Source: an uncultured Bacteroidota bacterium
Lineage (GTDB): Bacteria > Bacteroidota > Rhodothermia > Rhodothermales > Salinibacteraceae
DNA: 41,164 nt
Assembly (NCBI GenBank): GCA_913056185.1
Contig: CAJXLV010000034.1
Location: forward strand, 1 to 41,164
Direction of reading: 5' to 3'
Part shown: positions 25,701 through 34,563 of the stretch, piece after piece
Numbering within the stretch: position 1 is the stretch's first letter
Layout of the letters: every line of letters starts with the position of its first letter
The notes under the pieces: model-generated
Told to the model about the DNA's origin: nothing
The model's database searches: none
Seen by the model: only the letters and a program-made list of their open reading frames with translations
Made by a program: the position numbers and the translations under genes

Positions 25701-27122
25701 ATGGCTGAACTTCGTCCCCAACCGGCCCTTGGCCGCATCCGACACGTCCACATGGTGGGCATCGGCGGCGTTGGCATGAGCTCCATCGCCGAGGTGCTTC
25801 TCAACCGTGGCTATACCGTGACGGGCTCGGACCTGGAGGCGAGCGACCGGACGGACCGGCTGGCGGCGCACGGGGCCACCATCTATATTGGCCACGCGGC
25901 CGAGCAGGTAGGGGCGGCCGATGTGGTGGTGTATTCCAGTGCCATCGACCCCCACGACAACCCGGAAACTGTAGAAGCCGAACAACGGCGCATCTCGCTC
26001 ATCCCGCGGTCGGAGATGCTGGGCGAGCTGATTCGGATGAAGTTCGGCGTCGGCATTGCCGGCACCCATGGCAAAACGACCACCACCTCCATGGCCGGCC
26101 TCGTGGTGGCAGAAGGCGGCTTCGACCCCACCGTCATCGTCGGCGGCAAGGTCACGGCCTTTGGCTCCAACGCCGTCACGGGCGAAGGCGACGTCATTGT
26201 CATTGAGGCCGACGAATACGACCGCACGTTCCTGCGCCTCACCCCGTCACTGGCGGTCGTTACCAACATTGAGGAGGACCATCTCGACGTGTACGACAAC
26301 CTCGCCGACCTGCAGGCGGCGTTCGTCGAGTACGCGAACAGCGTTCCGTTCTTTGGCGCTGCCATCCTGTGCCTCGACGACCCCAATGTTCAGGCCATTG
26401 TGGGGGACATTGAGCGGCGTGTGATCACGTACGGCACCACGCGCCAGGCAGAAATCCGGGCCGACAACATCCGCCGAGAGGGCCTGACGACGCGGTTTGA
26501 CGTGACGCTGCGCGGCCGCCCCCTTGGAACGGTGGCCCTCCACGTCCCCGGCCGGCACAACGTTCGCAACGCGCTCGCGGCGGTGGCGGTGGGGCAAGAG
26601 CTTGAAATTGCGTTCGAAGAGGTGCGGGCGGGGCTGGAGCGGTTTACGGGGGTGCGGCGCCGTTTTGAGCGCAAGGCGGACACCGCCGGCATCACGGTGC
26701 TCGACGACTACGCCCATCACCCCACGGAGATTGAGGCGACGCTCCAGGCGACTCACCAAGGCTTTCCGGACCGGCGCATCGTGGCGGTTTTCCAGCCGCA
26801 TTTGTATTCTCGAACCCAGAATTTCATGGACGAGTTTGCCCGGTCCTTCTTCAATGCGGATGTGCTTGTGGTGACCGATGTGTACGGTGCGCGAGAGACG
26901 CCCGTGGAGGGCGTCAGTGGACAGCGACTGGCGGAGCGCGCCGAGCAGTTTGGCCACCGGGCAGTGCATCATGTGGCGGACACGGCAGACCTGCCCCGGT
27001 GGCTCGTGGAGGAAACGGCGCCGGGCGACGTGGTGCTCATGCTTGGTGCCGGCGACATTTGGCGCTCAAGCGAGGCCTTCGTGGAATTGCTCAACGAAAC
27101 GGAAAGCGAGTCCCCGACATAA
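25701..27122 (+). CDS. murC: UDP-MurNAc:L-alanine ligase
   Basis: Adds the first amino acid of the stem peptide. The 473-residue protein starts with the MurC glycine-rich strand HVHMVGIGGVGMSSIAEVLL and has the ATP loop GTHGKTT (121-127; His in place of Asn is typical of MurC), EADEYDRTFL, and DDYAHHPTEIEATL, FQPHLYSRT in the C-terminal domain. The spacer after murG is 138 bases. No murB or ddl gene follows, unlike in many dcw clusters. Confidence 0.97.
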   Translation: MAELRPQPALGRIRHVHMVGIGGVGMSSIAEVLLNRGYTVTGSDLEASDRTDRLAAHGATIYIGHAAEQVGAADVVVYSSAIDPHDNPETVEAEQRRISLIPRSEMLGELIRMKFGVGIAGTHGKTTTTSMAGLVVAEGGFDPTVIVGGKVTAFGSNAVTGEGDVIVIEADEYDRTFLRLTPSLAVVTNIEEDHLDVYDNLADLQAAFVEYANSVPFFGAAILCLDDPNVQAIVGDIERRVITYGTTRQAEIRADNIRREGLTTRFDVTLRGRPLGTVALHVPGRHNVRNALAAVAVGQELEIAFEEVRAGLERFTGVRRRFERKADTAGITVLDDYAHHPTEIEATLQATHQGFPDRRIVAVFQPHLYSRTQNFMDEFARSFFNADVLVVTDVYGARETPVEGVSGQRLAERAEQFGHRAVHHVADTADLPRWLVEETAPGDVVLMLGAGDIWRSSEAFVELLNETESESPT

Positions 27123-27257
27123 AGCGCCGCGTGCGGGATGCTGAGGCCCTGGACTGGGCAGTGGCGAATGCCCGCCTTCCGGATCGCGCCTCCCGCATGC
27201 CTCACTCTGTGAGCGCACCTGAGAGGACGCCCCCCACAGCACTCGATCTGTGTGACC

Positions 27258-28037
27258 ATGACCTCCACGTTCGGATCCATACTCAATCGTCGTGCCGTGC
27301 GGCTTGTGGGAGGGGCGGCGTTCGTGATGGGACTGGCGGTGCTGGGCCTGCTGGGGTGGCAGTGGCGGAGCGAGGCGTCCGTGGAGCGCGTGGCGGTGAC
27401 GGGGGCGACGCAGGCCCCTCCCGATACAATTCGGGGCCTGACTGGCGTGGCGCCCGGCACGTCGATGAGCGATGTGCGCCCCGCGCTCGTCTCCGACCGG
27501 GTCGTGCGGCACCCGTGGGTCCGTGCCGCCACCGTGACGCCTCATTGGATGTCGGGCACCCTCGCGGTGTCCATCACCGAGCGCACCCCCGCGGCGCTCG
27601 CGGTCGATGCGCAGGGCCGCCCCGCCTACTATCTCGACCGCGCCGGGCACGCGATGCCGCCCCCCGACAGTGCAGCCTTCAACGTGCCCCTCGTCCACGG
27701 GCTGCCCCCCCGTGCTCCTGGGGGCGGCCCGGATCGACCGGCGGCCCCTGCGCCCCTGCGCCGCCTGCTTGCTGCCCTCGCAGACACAGATGCCCGCCGC
27801 CTTGTCTCCGACATCGAGGTCGCCCCAAAGAACCGGCTGCGGCTCACCACGGTGCCTTTGGATCGGTACGGGTCCGTGTCGGTACGCCTCGGACGGGGCC
27901 ACATGGCTCGCAAGCTGCGGACGCTCCGGGCGTTTGCCCGACAGATCCTCACGGCTCCGCCCGCGGACTCCGTTCACGTTATTGATCTCCGGTTTGACGG
28001 GCAGGTGATCACGCGCCCCCGCCCGCTTGATGGGTGA
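27258..28037 (+). CDS. ftsQ: FtsQ-like divisome protein
   Basis: A 259-residue bitopic membrane protein in the expected place between murC and ftsA. A short cytoplasmic N terminus and one span (LVGGAAFVMGLAVLGLLGW) are followed by a POTRA-type domain (SVERVAVTGATQAP, DTIRGLTGVAPGTSM) and a FtsQ-type domain (VRAATVTPHWMSGTLAVSIT, YLDRAG). It would recruit FtsL and its partner to the septum. The ATG at 27258 is preferred to the GTG two codons upstream. Sequence identity in this family is low, so the call rests on architecture and context. Confidence 0.86.
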   Translation: MTSTFGSILNRRAVRLVGGAAFVMGLAVLGLLGWQWRSEASVERVAVTGATQAPPDTIRGLTGVAPGTSMSDVRPALVSDRVVRHPWVRAATVTPHWMSGTLAVSITERTPAALAVDAQGRPAYYLDRAGHAMPPPDSAAFNVPLVHGLPPRAPGGGPDRPAAPAPLRRLLAALADTDARRLVSDIEVAPKNRLRLTTVPLDRYGSVSVRLGRGHMARKLRTLRAFARQILTAPPADSVHVIDLRFDGQVITRPRPLDG

Positions 28038-28255
28038 GGTCGTCTGCCGGAGGCGGCGGCCGAGCCGCGACGGTGTCGCGTACGCCGACCTGTCCCGGCA
28101 CGGTGGTGGAGCAGCCCGCGATTCTGTACACGAGATCTCCGAAGATGCACCCGGCATCCACAGCCCGATCCGACACGCCCCGGCAGGTGCGGCCCGATTG
28201 CCCGTAGGGCCCTCCGTCACGCTCCTCCCCTCCGAACTTGCCCCGCAGTAGACTC

Positions 28256-29503
28256 ATGAGCGAAAACATCGTCGTAGGAGTCGACATCGGCACGACGAAG
28301 GTGTGCGCGGTTGTTGCCGGCACAGACGACCTCGACCGCGTTAACATTCTGGGCGTTGGGATGGCCCCGTCCGATGGGCTCAACCGCGGGGTGGTGGTCA
28401 ATATCGACCGGACCGTGGCGGCCGTGCGCGAGGCGGTGGAGGAGGCCGAGCGGGCGGCGGGGGTGGAGGTGCGCGAGGTAATTGTGGGCATCGCGGGCGA
28501 CCACGTGCAGAGCTTCCAGACACGGGGCGTCGTGACCATCAACGCCAACGAGATTACACAGAACGACGTGCAGCGCCTCCTGGAAGATACCACCCACGTG
28601 GCCCTGCCCGCCGACCGCGAGATCCTGCACGTGATCCCGCAGGAGTTCATCGTGGACGGCCAGGATGGCGTGGCCGACCCCGTGGGCATGAGCGGGGTGC
28701 GCCTGGAGGGCGACGTGCACATCATCACGGGCCTTGTCTCGGCCGCCAAAAACATCTACCGCTGCATCGAGAAGGCGGGCTTCCAGGTGTCGGACCTCGT
28801 ACTGGAGCCGCTCGCCTCCTCGTTCAGCGTGCTGCACGAGGACGAGAAAGAGGTGGGGGTGGCCATTATTGATATTGGAGGCGGCACTACGGACATTGCA
28901 GTCTTTGAGGACCATACCATTCGCCACACCGCAGTGATCGCCGTGGCGGGCGACAAGGTGACCGACGACATCCGAAAAGGGCTGGGCGTGATGCGCAACC
29001 AGGCGGAACAGCTCAAGCGCCAGTTTGGCGTAGCGCTGGCGGAGCAGGCGGGCACGAACGAGAAAATCGAGATTCCAGGCATTGGCGGACGTGACGAAAA
29101 GACGATTGGCCGCGACACGCTGGCCCAGATTATTCAGCCGCGCATGGAAGAGATCTTGGAGATCGCACAGATGGAGATCAAGCGCAGCGGCTACGGCCGC
29201 CACCTGGGCGTCGGGTGCGTGCTCACAGGAGGCGGCTCGCTGGTCCCTCACACCGATGAGCTGGCGGCCGAGGTGTTGGGCATGGAAGCCCGGGCCGGGC
29301 GGCCCATGGGGCTGAGCGGCGGGCTGGTGGAGGAGGTCAGCGACCCAAAATACGCCACTGGCGTGGGACTTGTGTTATACGGCATGCGTCACGACATTAT
29401 TGGGGGCAATACCCTCTCCGACGAGGTACAAGCCGGTGGCGCCGGCGAGTCGCTCATGGTTCGCATTGCCCGCCGCATGAAGGCATGGTTTGATGAACTT
29501 TGA
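28256..29503 (+). CDS. ftsA: actin-like cell division protein FtsA
   Basis: An actin-fold ATPase that tethers FtsZ to the membrane. The 415 residues show the phosphate-1 loop VGVDIGTTKVCAVV, the FtsA-specific 1C domain (REVIVGIAGDHVQSFQT), the second phosphate loop IIDIGGGTTDIAVF, and the adenosine loop LTGGGSLVPH. A basic amphipathic C terminus (RIARRMKAWFDEL) is the expected membrane-targeting helix. The ATG at 28256 matches the family start. A 239-base spacer separates it from ftsZ. Confidence 0.96.
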   Translation: MSENIVVGVDIGTTKVCAVVAGTDDLDRVNILGVGMAPSDGLNRGVVVNIDRTVAAVREAVEEAERAAGVEVREVIVGIAGDHVQSFQTRGVVTINANEITQNDVQRLLEDTTHVALPADREILHVIPQEFIVDGQDGVADPVGMSGVRLEGDVHIITGLVSAAKNIYRCIEKAGFQVSDLVLEPLASSFSVLHEDEKEVGVAIIDIGGGTTDIAVFEDHTIRHTAVIAVAGDKVTDDIRKGLGVMRNQAEQLKRQFGVALAEQAGTNEKIEIPGIGGRDEKTIGRDTLAQIIQPRMEEILEIAQMEIKRSGYGRHLGVGCVLTGGGSLVPHTDELAAEVLGMEARAGRPMGLSGGLVEEVSDPKYATGVGLVLYGMRHDIIGGNTLSDEVQAGGAGESLMVRIARRMKAWFDEL

Positions 29504-29668
29504 GTGAAGCATGAGCGTCCCGGTGGTGGGGCCGCTCGGATCGCCCTCCGGAATGCACCGTTGGAGGTCCTCATACGAAGGCATTCCCGGCTTCAGCGAG
29601 GAGAGAAGTCAGCGTCTTACCAACTACGAGAGCCTATCGCACAGACCGGCGGACCGGAACCCACACGT

Positions 29669-29687
29669 CCGAAGCTGCTCACTTCGG
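29669..29687 (+). promoter_or_regulatory. hairpin in the ftsA-ftsZ spacer
   Basis: CCGAAG (29669-29674) and CTTCGG (29682-29687) form a 6-bp stem with a 7-base loop, about 55 bases before the ftsZ start. GTCC upstream and GGAC downstream could extend the structure with an internal loop. A role in transcript stability or attenuation is possible but not shown. Confidence 0.35.
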
Positions 29688-29733
29688 CCCTTCCGGACCA
29701 ACACATCTCACGAACACCCCCACACATCGTACT

Positions 29734-29739
29734 GGAGGG
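29734..29739 (+). promoter_or_regulatory. Shine-Dalgarno site of ftsZ
   Basis: GGAGGG lies three bases before the ftsZ ATG at 29743. It stands out because almost no other gene of the cluster has a recognisable site, so ftsZ may be translated more strongly than its neighbours. Confidence 0.6.
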
Positions 29740-29742
29740 ACC

Positions 29743-31065
29743 ATGGATAACAGTTTTGCCTCACGATTTTCATTTGACGACGCGGCCAACGAGGAGGCCA
29801 AGATCTGTGTCGTTGGGGTTGGCGGCGGGGGCGGCAATGCCATCAACAACATGGTCGAGAAAGGCATCCACGGCAGCGTCGAGTTTATTGCGGTGAACAC
29901 CGACGCGCAGGCCCTCGCCGAAAACCGGGCGCCCCAAAAGATTCAGGCGGGCCAGAGCCTGACGAGCGGTCTCGGGGCGGGGGCCCGCCCGAGTGTGGGC
30001 GCGGAGGCGATCGAGGAGAGCAGCAACGAGATCAAGCAAGCCCTCGATGGCTACGACATGGCGTTCATCACGGCGGGCATGGGCGGCGGTACGGGCACCG
30101 GCGGGGCGCCGGTGGTCGCGGCCCTCGCCCGCAGCCTCGATGTGCTGACGGTGGCCATCGTGACCAAGCCCTTTGAGTGTGAGGGGGCGCGGCGCATGAA
30201 TACGGCCCTGGAGGGCATCGAACTGCTGCGCGAAAACGTGGACACGCTTATCGTGATTCCCAACGAGCGCCTGCTCGATATCGCCGACCAGGACACGAGC
30301 CTGATCGAGGCGTTCGAAAAGGCCGATGAGGTGCTTTACAATGCGACCCGTGGGATCAGCGACCTCATTACGGTCCACGGCCTGATCAACCTCGACTTTG
30401 CGGACGTGCAGACCACCATGAAGGACGGGGGCACGGCGCTCATGGGCGCGGCCACGTCCAGTGGCGAGAACCGCTCGGAGAAGGCGGCGGTGCAGGCCAT
30501 CAGCAGTCCGTTGCTTGACGGTCTCTCGATTGGCGGTGCCACGAACGTGCTCGTTAACATCACAAGCGGGCCCTCCCTGGGCATCCGCGAGGCCACGCAG
30601 GCGACCGGCGTCATCCAAAAGGAAGCCGGGGAGGATGTGGAGGTCATCTTTGGCACTGTCATCGACGAAGACCTGGAGGACAAGCTCCGCGTGACGGTGA
30701 TTGCTACGGGGTTTGATCGCAATTCGGAGCCGACGGGCGACGACGCGGATGCGCGACGTACGGTGCCGCTGCAAGAGGAGGACGAGGACGACGAGAGCCC
30801 GGCTCCCTACAAGGGGGAAGGCAATCTGCGACAGTTGGACGAGCCGGCCTTTGAGCGCCGAAATGGGCCGCTGCGCTCCGACGCATCGGCCGAGGAGGCG
30901 GGGGACTCAGCGACGGACGAAGAGTCCGGCGAGGAAGAGGGCACCGTCCGTCGCCTGAAGTCGGGCGATCTTGAAAACCGTGGAGACCGCGACGAGCGGT
31001 CCCGCCCCGAGGACAAGGAGGAGGATACGGATACGCCTGCCTTCCTCCGAAAAATGATGGATTGA
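29743..31065 (+). CDS. ftsZ: cell division GTPase FtsZ
   Basis: The tubulin-like GTPase that forms the Z ring. Seen: VVGVGGGGGNAINNM near the N terminus, the tubulin signature GGGTGTG (114-120), FITAGMGG before it, the NTDAQAL loop and the T7 loop NLDFADVQTTM with its catalytic Asp. The core ends near residue 325. A linker of about 100 residues follows, extremely rich in Glu and Asp (QEEDEDDES, EESGEEEGT), then the conserved C-terminal peptide DTPAFLRKMMD that binds FtsA. The acidic linker fits a salt-in halophile. The gene is 440 codons, somewhat long because of the linker, and ends the cluster. Confidence 0.97.
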   Translation: MDNSFASRFSFDDAANEEAKICVVGVGGGGGNAINNMVEKGIHGSVEFIAVNTDAQALAENRAPQKIQAGQSLTSGLGAGARPSVGAEAIEESSNEIKQALDGYDMAFITAGMGGGTGTGGAPVVAALARSLDVLTVAIVTKPFECEGARRMNTALEGIELLRENVDTLIVIPNERLLDIADQDTSLIEAFEKADEVLYNATRGISDLITVHGLINLDFADVQTTMKDGGTALMGAATSSGENRSEKAAVQAISSPLLDGLSIGGATNVLVNITSGPSLGIREATQATGVIQKEAGEDVEVIFGTVIDEDLEDKLRVTVIATGFDRNSEPTGDDADARRTVPLQEEDEDDESPAPYKGEGNLRQLDEPAFERRNGPLRSDASAEEAGDSATDEESGEEEGTVRRLKSGDLENRGDRDERSRPEDKEEDTDTPAFLRKMMD

Positions 31066-31242
31066 CGCCTCCTCCGCCTGAAGGCCGGTGCCGAATGCCT
31101 TCGGGGCCGCCGGGGCGCGTCTCGGTCGTGCCTCTCTACCACGTTCCCGTTCCCACCGCGTTGCCGCAGCCCAGGGGCCGGCGCCCACGCCCCGAACGCG
31201 TCCGCTGCACGTCGGCCTGATTCTCTCCGGTTGCTCCCTGCG

Positions 31243-32262
31243 TCAGTGCTCCATCGTGAGGACGGCGCGGAAGCGGGCCTCGTTGTTGATCATGCGGTCG
31301 TAGGCCGCGGTGGCCTCCTCAAGCGGGAAGGTTTCAATCTTGGGAAGCGCGTGGGCCTGTGCGCTGAACGCGAGGGTGTCCTCCGAGTCGTCCGCATCGC
31401 CGCTGGGCCAGCCGGAGACCGACTTGCGGCCCTGAATGAGGGCCATGGGCGGCACCTCGACCGCCTCGCCCGTGGCGGCCACGATGACGAGGTCGCCGTC
31501 GCGCCCCAGGCCGCCCACCACCGAGGTGATGGCGGCGGAGTTGGGGGCGGTGGCCAGAATGAGGTCGGCCCCGCCCAGGGCCTGCAGCGCCTCGGCCGCG
31601 TCGGTGCTGGAGGCGTCGATGAAGTGGGTGGCGCCCAGGTCGTGGGCCAGCTCTTCCTTGTCGGGGCTGGTGGAGAGGGCCGCTACCTCCAGGCCCATCG
31701 CCGCGGCGTACTGCACGCCCAGGTGGCCCAGCCCGCCGATGCCCTGCACGGCCACGAGGTCGCCCGGCCGCAGGTCCTGGTTGCGGAGCGCGTTGAAGGT
31801 GGTGATGCCGGCGCAGAGCAGGGGGGCTGCGTCTTCGGCGGACAGGTCGTCCGGCATCTTCGCGACCGCCTCGGCGGGGGCGGTCATGTACTCGGCGTAG
31901 CCGCCGTCGAAGCTGATGCCGGTAACAAGTGCGTTTTCGCAGTTCACGAAGTCGCCCTCGCGGCAGGCGTCGCACGTGAAGCAGTGGCCGCCGTGCCAGC
32001 CCACGCCCACACGGTCGCCCTCGCTCCACTGCGAGACGTCGGCGCCGACGGCCTCTACGACGCCGGCCACCTCGTGCCCCGGCACGCGGGGGTAGTCGAT
32101 GCCGGGAAAGGTGCCTTCTTTCACGAAGGCGTCGCTGTGGCAGATGCCGCAGGCCTCCACGCGGAGGCGCACTTCGCCTGCGTCGGGCTCGGGCACGGGA
32201 CAGTCAACGATCTCAAAGTCGGCGCCGGCGCTGGGCACGCGCGCCGCTTGCATGGTGGACAT
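31243..32262 (-). CDS. zinc-dependent alcohol dehydrogenase
   Basis: A medium-chain dehydrogenase/reductase of 339 residues. The catalytic zinc site is CGICHSD (about 38-44) and GHEVAGVVEAVG (His63, Glu64). The structural zinc cysteines are Cys94, 97, 100 and 108 in HCFTCDACREGDFVNC. The NAD(P) loop is VQGIGGLGHLGVQYA. It oxidises an alcohol or reduces an aldehyde; the substrate cannot be told. It is most like the tetrameric bacterial alcohol dehydrogenases. The ATG at 32262 is preferred. It is convergent with ftsZ and divergent from the DUF2207 gene across a spacer with two inverted repeats. Confidence 0.92.
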   Translation of the reverse strand: MSTMQAARVPSAGADFEIVDCPVPEPDAGEVRLRVEACGICHSDAFVKEGTFPGIDYPRVPGHEVAGVVEAVGADVSQWSEGDRVGVGWHGGHCFTCDACREGDFVNCENALVTGISFDGGYAEYMTAPAEAVAKMPDDLSAEDAAPLLCAGITTFNALRNQDLRPGDLVAVQGIGGLGHLGVQYAAAMGLEVAALSTSPDKEELAHDLGATHFIDASSTDAAEALQALGGADLILATAPNSAAITSVVGGLGRDGDLVIVAATGEAVEVPPMALIQGRKSVSGWPSGDADDSEDTLAFSAQAHALPKIETFPLEEATAAYDRMINNEARFRAVLTMEH

Positions 32263-32315
32263 GAGGGGAGGAGAGTTGTCGGAAAACAGTGTAGAGGGGC
32301 CTCCGGAAGCAACGT

Positions 32316-32345
32316 CCGGTGCTCCTTGATACCGGAGGGCACCGG
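32316..32345. promoter_or_regulatory. inverted repeat in the ADH/DUF2207 divergent spacer (first)
   Basis: CCGGTGC (32316-32322) and GCACCGG (32339-32345) are perfect arms, extended inside by TCC/GGA with a bulge. It lies between two divergent starts and may be an operator or, in the ADH transcript, a leader hairpin. Confidence 0.4.
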
Positions 32346-32347
32346 GG

Positions 32348-32381
32348 GCGTTTCGGGGGCGGAGACGTGTCGCCGAAACGC
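32348..32381. promoter_or_regulatory. inverted repeat in the ADH/DUF2207 divergent spacer (second)
   Basis: GCGTTTCGG (32348-32356) and CCGAAACGC (32373-32381) are perfect 9-bp arms 16 bases apart, adjacent to the first inverted repeat. The arm spacing (about 25 bases centre to centre) would suit a dimeric regulator, but no regulator is encoded nearby. Confidence 0.42.
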
Positions 32382-32485
32382 TGTAACGCATCGGGGCGCA
32401 TCCGCGTGTAGGAACGGGGTGCGGCCTGTTGTCTTTACAAGCTGTCTTCACACATTGCCACTGTCCACAGTCGGTCCCTGCCCTC

Positions 32486-34174
32486 ATGCGCCTTCCCTCT
32501 CTCCGCATTCCCCCTCTCCGCACGGCGCGTGTGGCGGCCCTCGGCGTGCTTCTTGGGGCGCTGCCTGTTGTGGCGCTGCTTGCGGCCGGGCCCGTCGCTG
32601 CGCAGGATCGTGGTGAAAAAACGTACGTGCTCTCCAATTTCGACGTGACGGTGGACGTGCAGCCCGACGGTCGCTACGTGGTGGACGAGTCGATCACGTA
32701 CGACTTTCGGCGGGGGACTTTCTCGCGGGCCTACCGGTCGGTCGTGCAGGAGGAAGGCGTGCTTCGCAGGGTGCGGGTGACGAGCCCCGACGCCGCGGTC
32801 GACTCGGTGCGGAGCGAAGACGAAGATGGACCGCCGCAGGTGCGGTGGGGCTTTCCGGAGCGCGCGGCGCCGGCCCGGTTCGAGGTGGGCTACGTCCTGG
32901 AGCGGGCGATCTACGAGCGGGGCGGCCGCAACGTCGTGCGCCTTGAGGTCATGGCGGACGGGGCGGTGGTCCCGACGGCGGATGTGGACGTGCGGGTGGC
33001 CCTGCCGGCTGTGTTTGGCCTCCAGAAGGACCAGCTGCGGCTCGACCCGGCGGGCACGGTGGAGCGTGCGGCCGACCGGCTCGTGGCCACGTTTCGTCGG
33101 GACCGTGTGGCGGAGGGCGACGACTATGCCGTGGAGGTGTCGTTTCCGAAGCGGGTGGACGGGGCGTTCCTGCCCACGGGGGCGCAGATTGTCTTCGGGC
33201 TGGTGCTGATGCTGCTGGGGGGCGCGGCGGGGGGCGTCGCTGCGTGGCGCTGGCGCGGCCCGCGGCCCGACGTGACGGCCCGCCGCCCACCGTCCGACTT
33301 GGACCTGCCCACGGCGGTGGCCCTGCTACAGAATCCCCACGGCCAGGCCTTCCTGGCGGTTGTGCTCGACCTGACGCGCCGGGGCCACGTCACCCTCCGC
33401 CACGACCCCGACGCCCCGCCGTCCGGCTCTGCGGAGGGGGTGCGGGTTGAGGTGGACCCCGATCCGGCGTCCCTCTCGGAGCTGGAGAAGCGATTCGTCG
33501 ACGAACTTCGGGACCACGAAACGCTCGACGACGCCTGGACTCACACCTCCTCATTTTGGAGCGACGAGATGAGCGCGCGGCGAGACGCGCTGTACGACCG
33601 CGGATGGATGCGGAGCCACGCCGGCCGCTCGAACCTTCTCTTCGGTGTTGCCATTGTGGCGATCCTCGGGGGGATCGTTGCCATTGCCACCGGGGACAGT
33701 GCCGTGCGCTTCTACCTTCTCTTCGGCGGCATCGGGGTCAGCCTCGGTGCCTTCATCGCGGGCACGCGCCGATCGACGTGGACAGCGGAGGGGGCGCGCC
33801 GGGCGATGGCGCTCCGCTCGTACCTCGACCACGAGAAGGCGGAGGTGGAGCGCCTCCGCGAAGCGGATCCTGCGCGGGCGGCGGAGCGGCTCGTGGACGC
33901 GCTCCCGTGGCTGCTGCTCCATCCCCAGGTGTCCACGTCCTGGATTGAAGAGACGAAATCGGCCCTCGATGCGGCGGACACGCCGCCCGATCTGCCGGAC
34001 GGCTTCGTGAGCCTCGTGGCCGACCGCGAGGGAGCGGGGGCGCCGGCGGCGGCCCTCCTGCCGGTGGTCGCCGTCATGGGAACCATCGAGTCCTCGTCCG
34101 CGGCCGGGGCGGCTGGGGCAGGCGGGGCCGGGGCAGCCGGAGCTGGCGGCGCGGGGGCGGCAGGCGCGGCGTAG
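32486..34174 (+). CDS. DUF2207 family membrane protein with an Ala/Gly-repeat tail
   Basis: A 562-residue membrane protein. A signal-like segment (VAALGVLLGALPVVALLAA) ends before AQDRGEKTYVLSNFDVTVDV. The extracytoplasmic DUF2207 domain follows (YVVDESITYDFRRGTFSRAY, then FEVGYVLERAIYERGG). A span comes next (IVFGLVLMLLGGAAGGVAAW), then a cytoplasmic part with DLPTAVALLQNPHGQA and two more spans (LLFGVAIVAILGGIVAIATG and FYLLFGGIGVSLGAFIAG). The last 25 residues are nothing but Ala and Gly after SSS, the counterpart of the Gly-rich tail seen in the family. Function is not known. The ATG at 32486 begins the signal segment. Confidence 0.88.
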   Translation: MRLPSLRIPPLRTARVAALGVLLGALPVVALLAAGPVAAQDRGEKTYVLSNFDVTVDVQPDGRYVVDESITYDFRRGTFSRAYRSVVQEEGVLRRVRVTSPDAAVDSVRSEDEDGPPQVRWGFPERAAPARFEVGYVLERAIYERGGRNVVRLEVMADGAVVPTADVDVRVALPAVFGLQKDQLRLDPAGTVERAADRLVATFRRDRVAEGDDYAVEVSFPKRVDGAFLPTGAQIVFGLVLMLLGGAAGGVAAWRWRGPRPDVTARRPPSDLDLPTAVALLQNPHGQAFLAVVLDLTRRGHVTLRHDPDAPPSGSAEGVRVEVDPDPASLSELEKRFVDELRDHETLDDAWTHTSSFWSDEMSARRDALYDRGWMRSHAGRSNLLFGVAIVAILGGIVAIATGDSAVRFYLLFGGIGVSLGAFIAGTRRSTWTAEGARRAMALRSYLDHEKAEVERLREADPARAAERLVDALPWLLLHPQVSTSWIEETKSALDAADTPPDLPDGFVSLVADREGAGAPAAALLPVVAVMGTIESSSAAGAAGAGGAGAAGAGGAGAAGAA

Positions 34175-34224
34175 GCGCGGGGGCGCGCCAAACGGTGGCG
34201 GAGGTTGATCTTCGAGGCTTGACC

Positions 34225-34449
34225 TCAGTCCCTCAGGCCGAGCACATCCCGGGCCGCGTCCGCCCGGTCGGCGGAGACCTTCACCTGCACGCCGCCCTTC
34301 GTGCGCGCGAACAGCGGGGCAAGGCCGGATTGGTCTGCGTTGGCGAGCATGGCGGGGATGCCGGCATCCTCGAGCTGGGCCTGCGCGAGCTGGGCCTCAC
34401 CGGCCGAGTGGTAGCGGGCCACCACAACAAGACGATCGTCGGTCGGCAC
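34225..34449 (-). CDS. DUF2007 small protein
   Basis: A 74-residue protein of the DUF2007 (putative signal-transducing) group: VVVARYHSAGEAQLAQAQLE, then DAGIPAMLANADQSG, and VQVKVSADRADAARDVL. These small ferredoxin-like folds have no settled role. The GTG at 34449 gives exactly the domain; an upstream ATG at 34548 would add a Pro-rich stretch without homology. It follows ribE on the same strand with a gap of about 115 bases. Confidence 0.75.
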   Translation of the reverse strand: MPTDDRLVVVARYHSAGEAQLAQAQLEDAGIPAMLANADQSGLAPLFARTKGGVQVKVSADRADAARDVLGLRD

Positions 34450-34563
34450 GGGGAGTGTTGGGGGCTGTGGTGGGGGCAAGAAAGGACTGGAGCGAGTGGA
34501 CGCCTTCGGGACGGCACACACAGGGCCCGCAAGTGCGGCCTCCAGCACTCTGGGGCAGAAAGA

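Noticed and set aside
29511..29750. 79-codon frame filling the ftsA-ftsZ spacer
   Set aside because: It has no ribosome-binding site of its own, a Ser/Arg/His-rich composition unlike the acidic proteins here, and overlaps the ftsZ start.
31090..31103. CCGAA/TTCGG hairpin after ftsZ as a terminator
   Set aside because: The stem is only 5 bp with no T run, too weak to call.
31231..32616. 461-codon open frame antisense to the alcohol dehydrogenase
   Set aside because: The opposite strand holds all zinc and NAD motifs of the dehydrogenase; this frame shows none.
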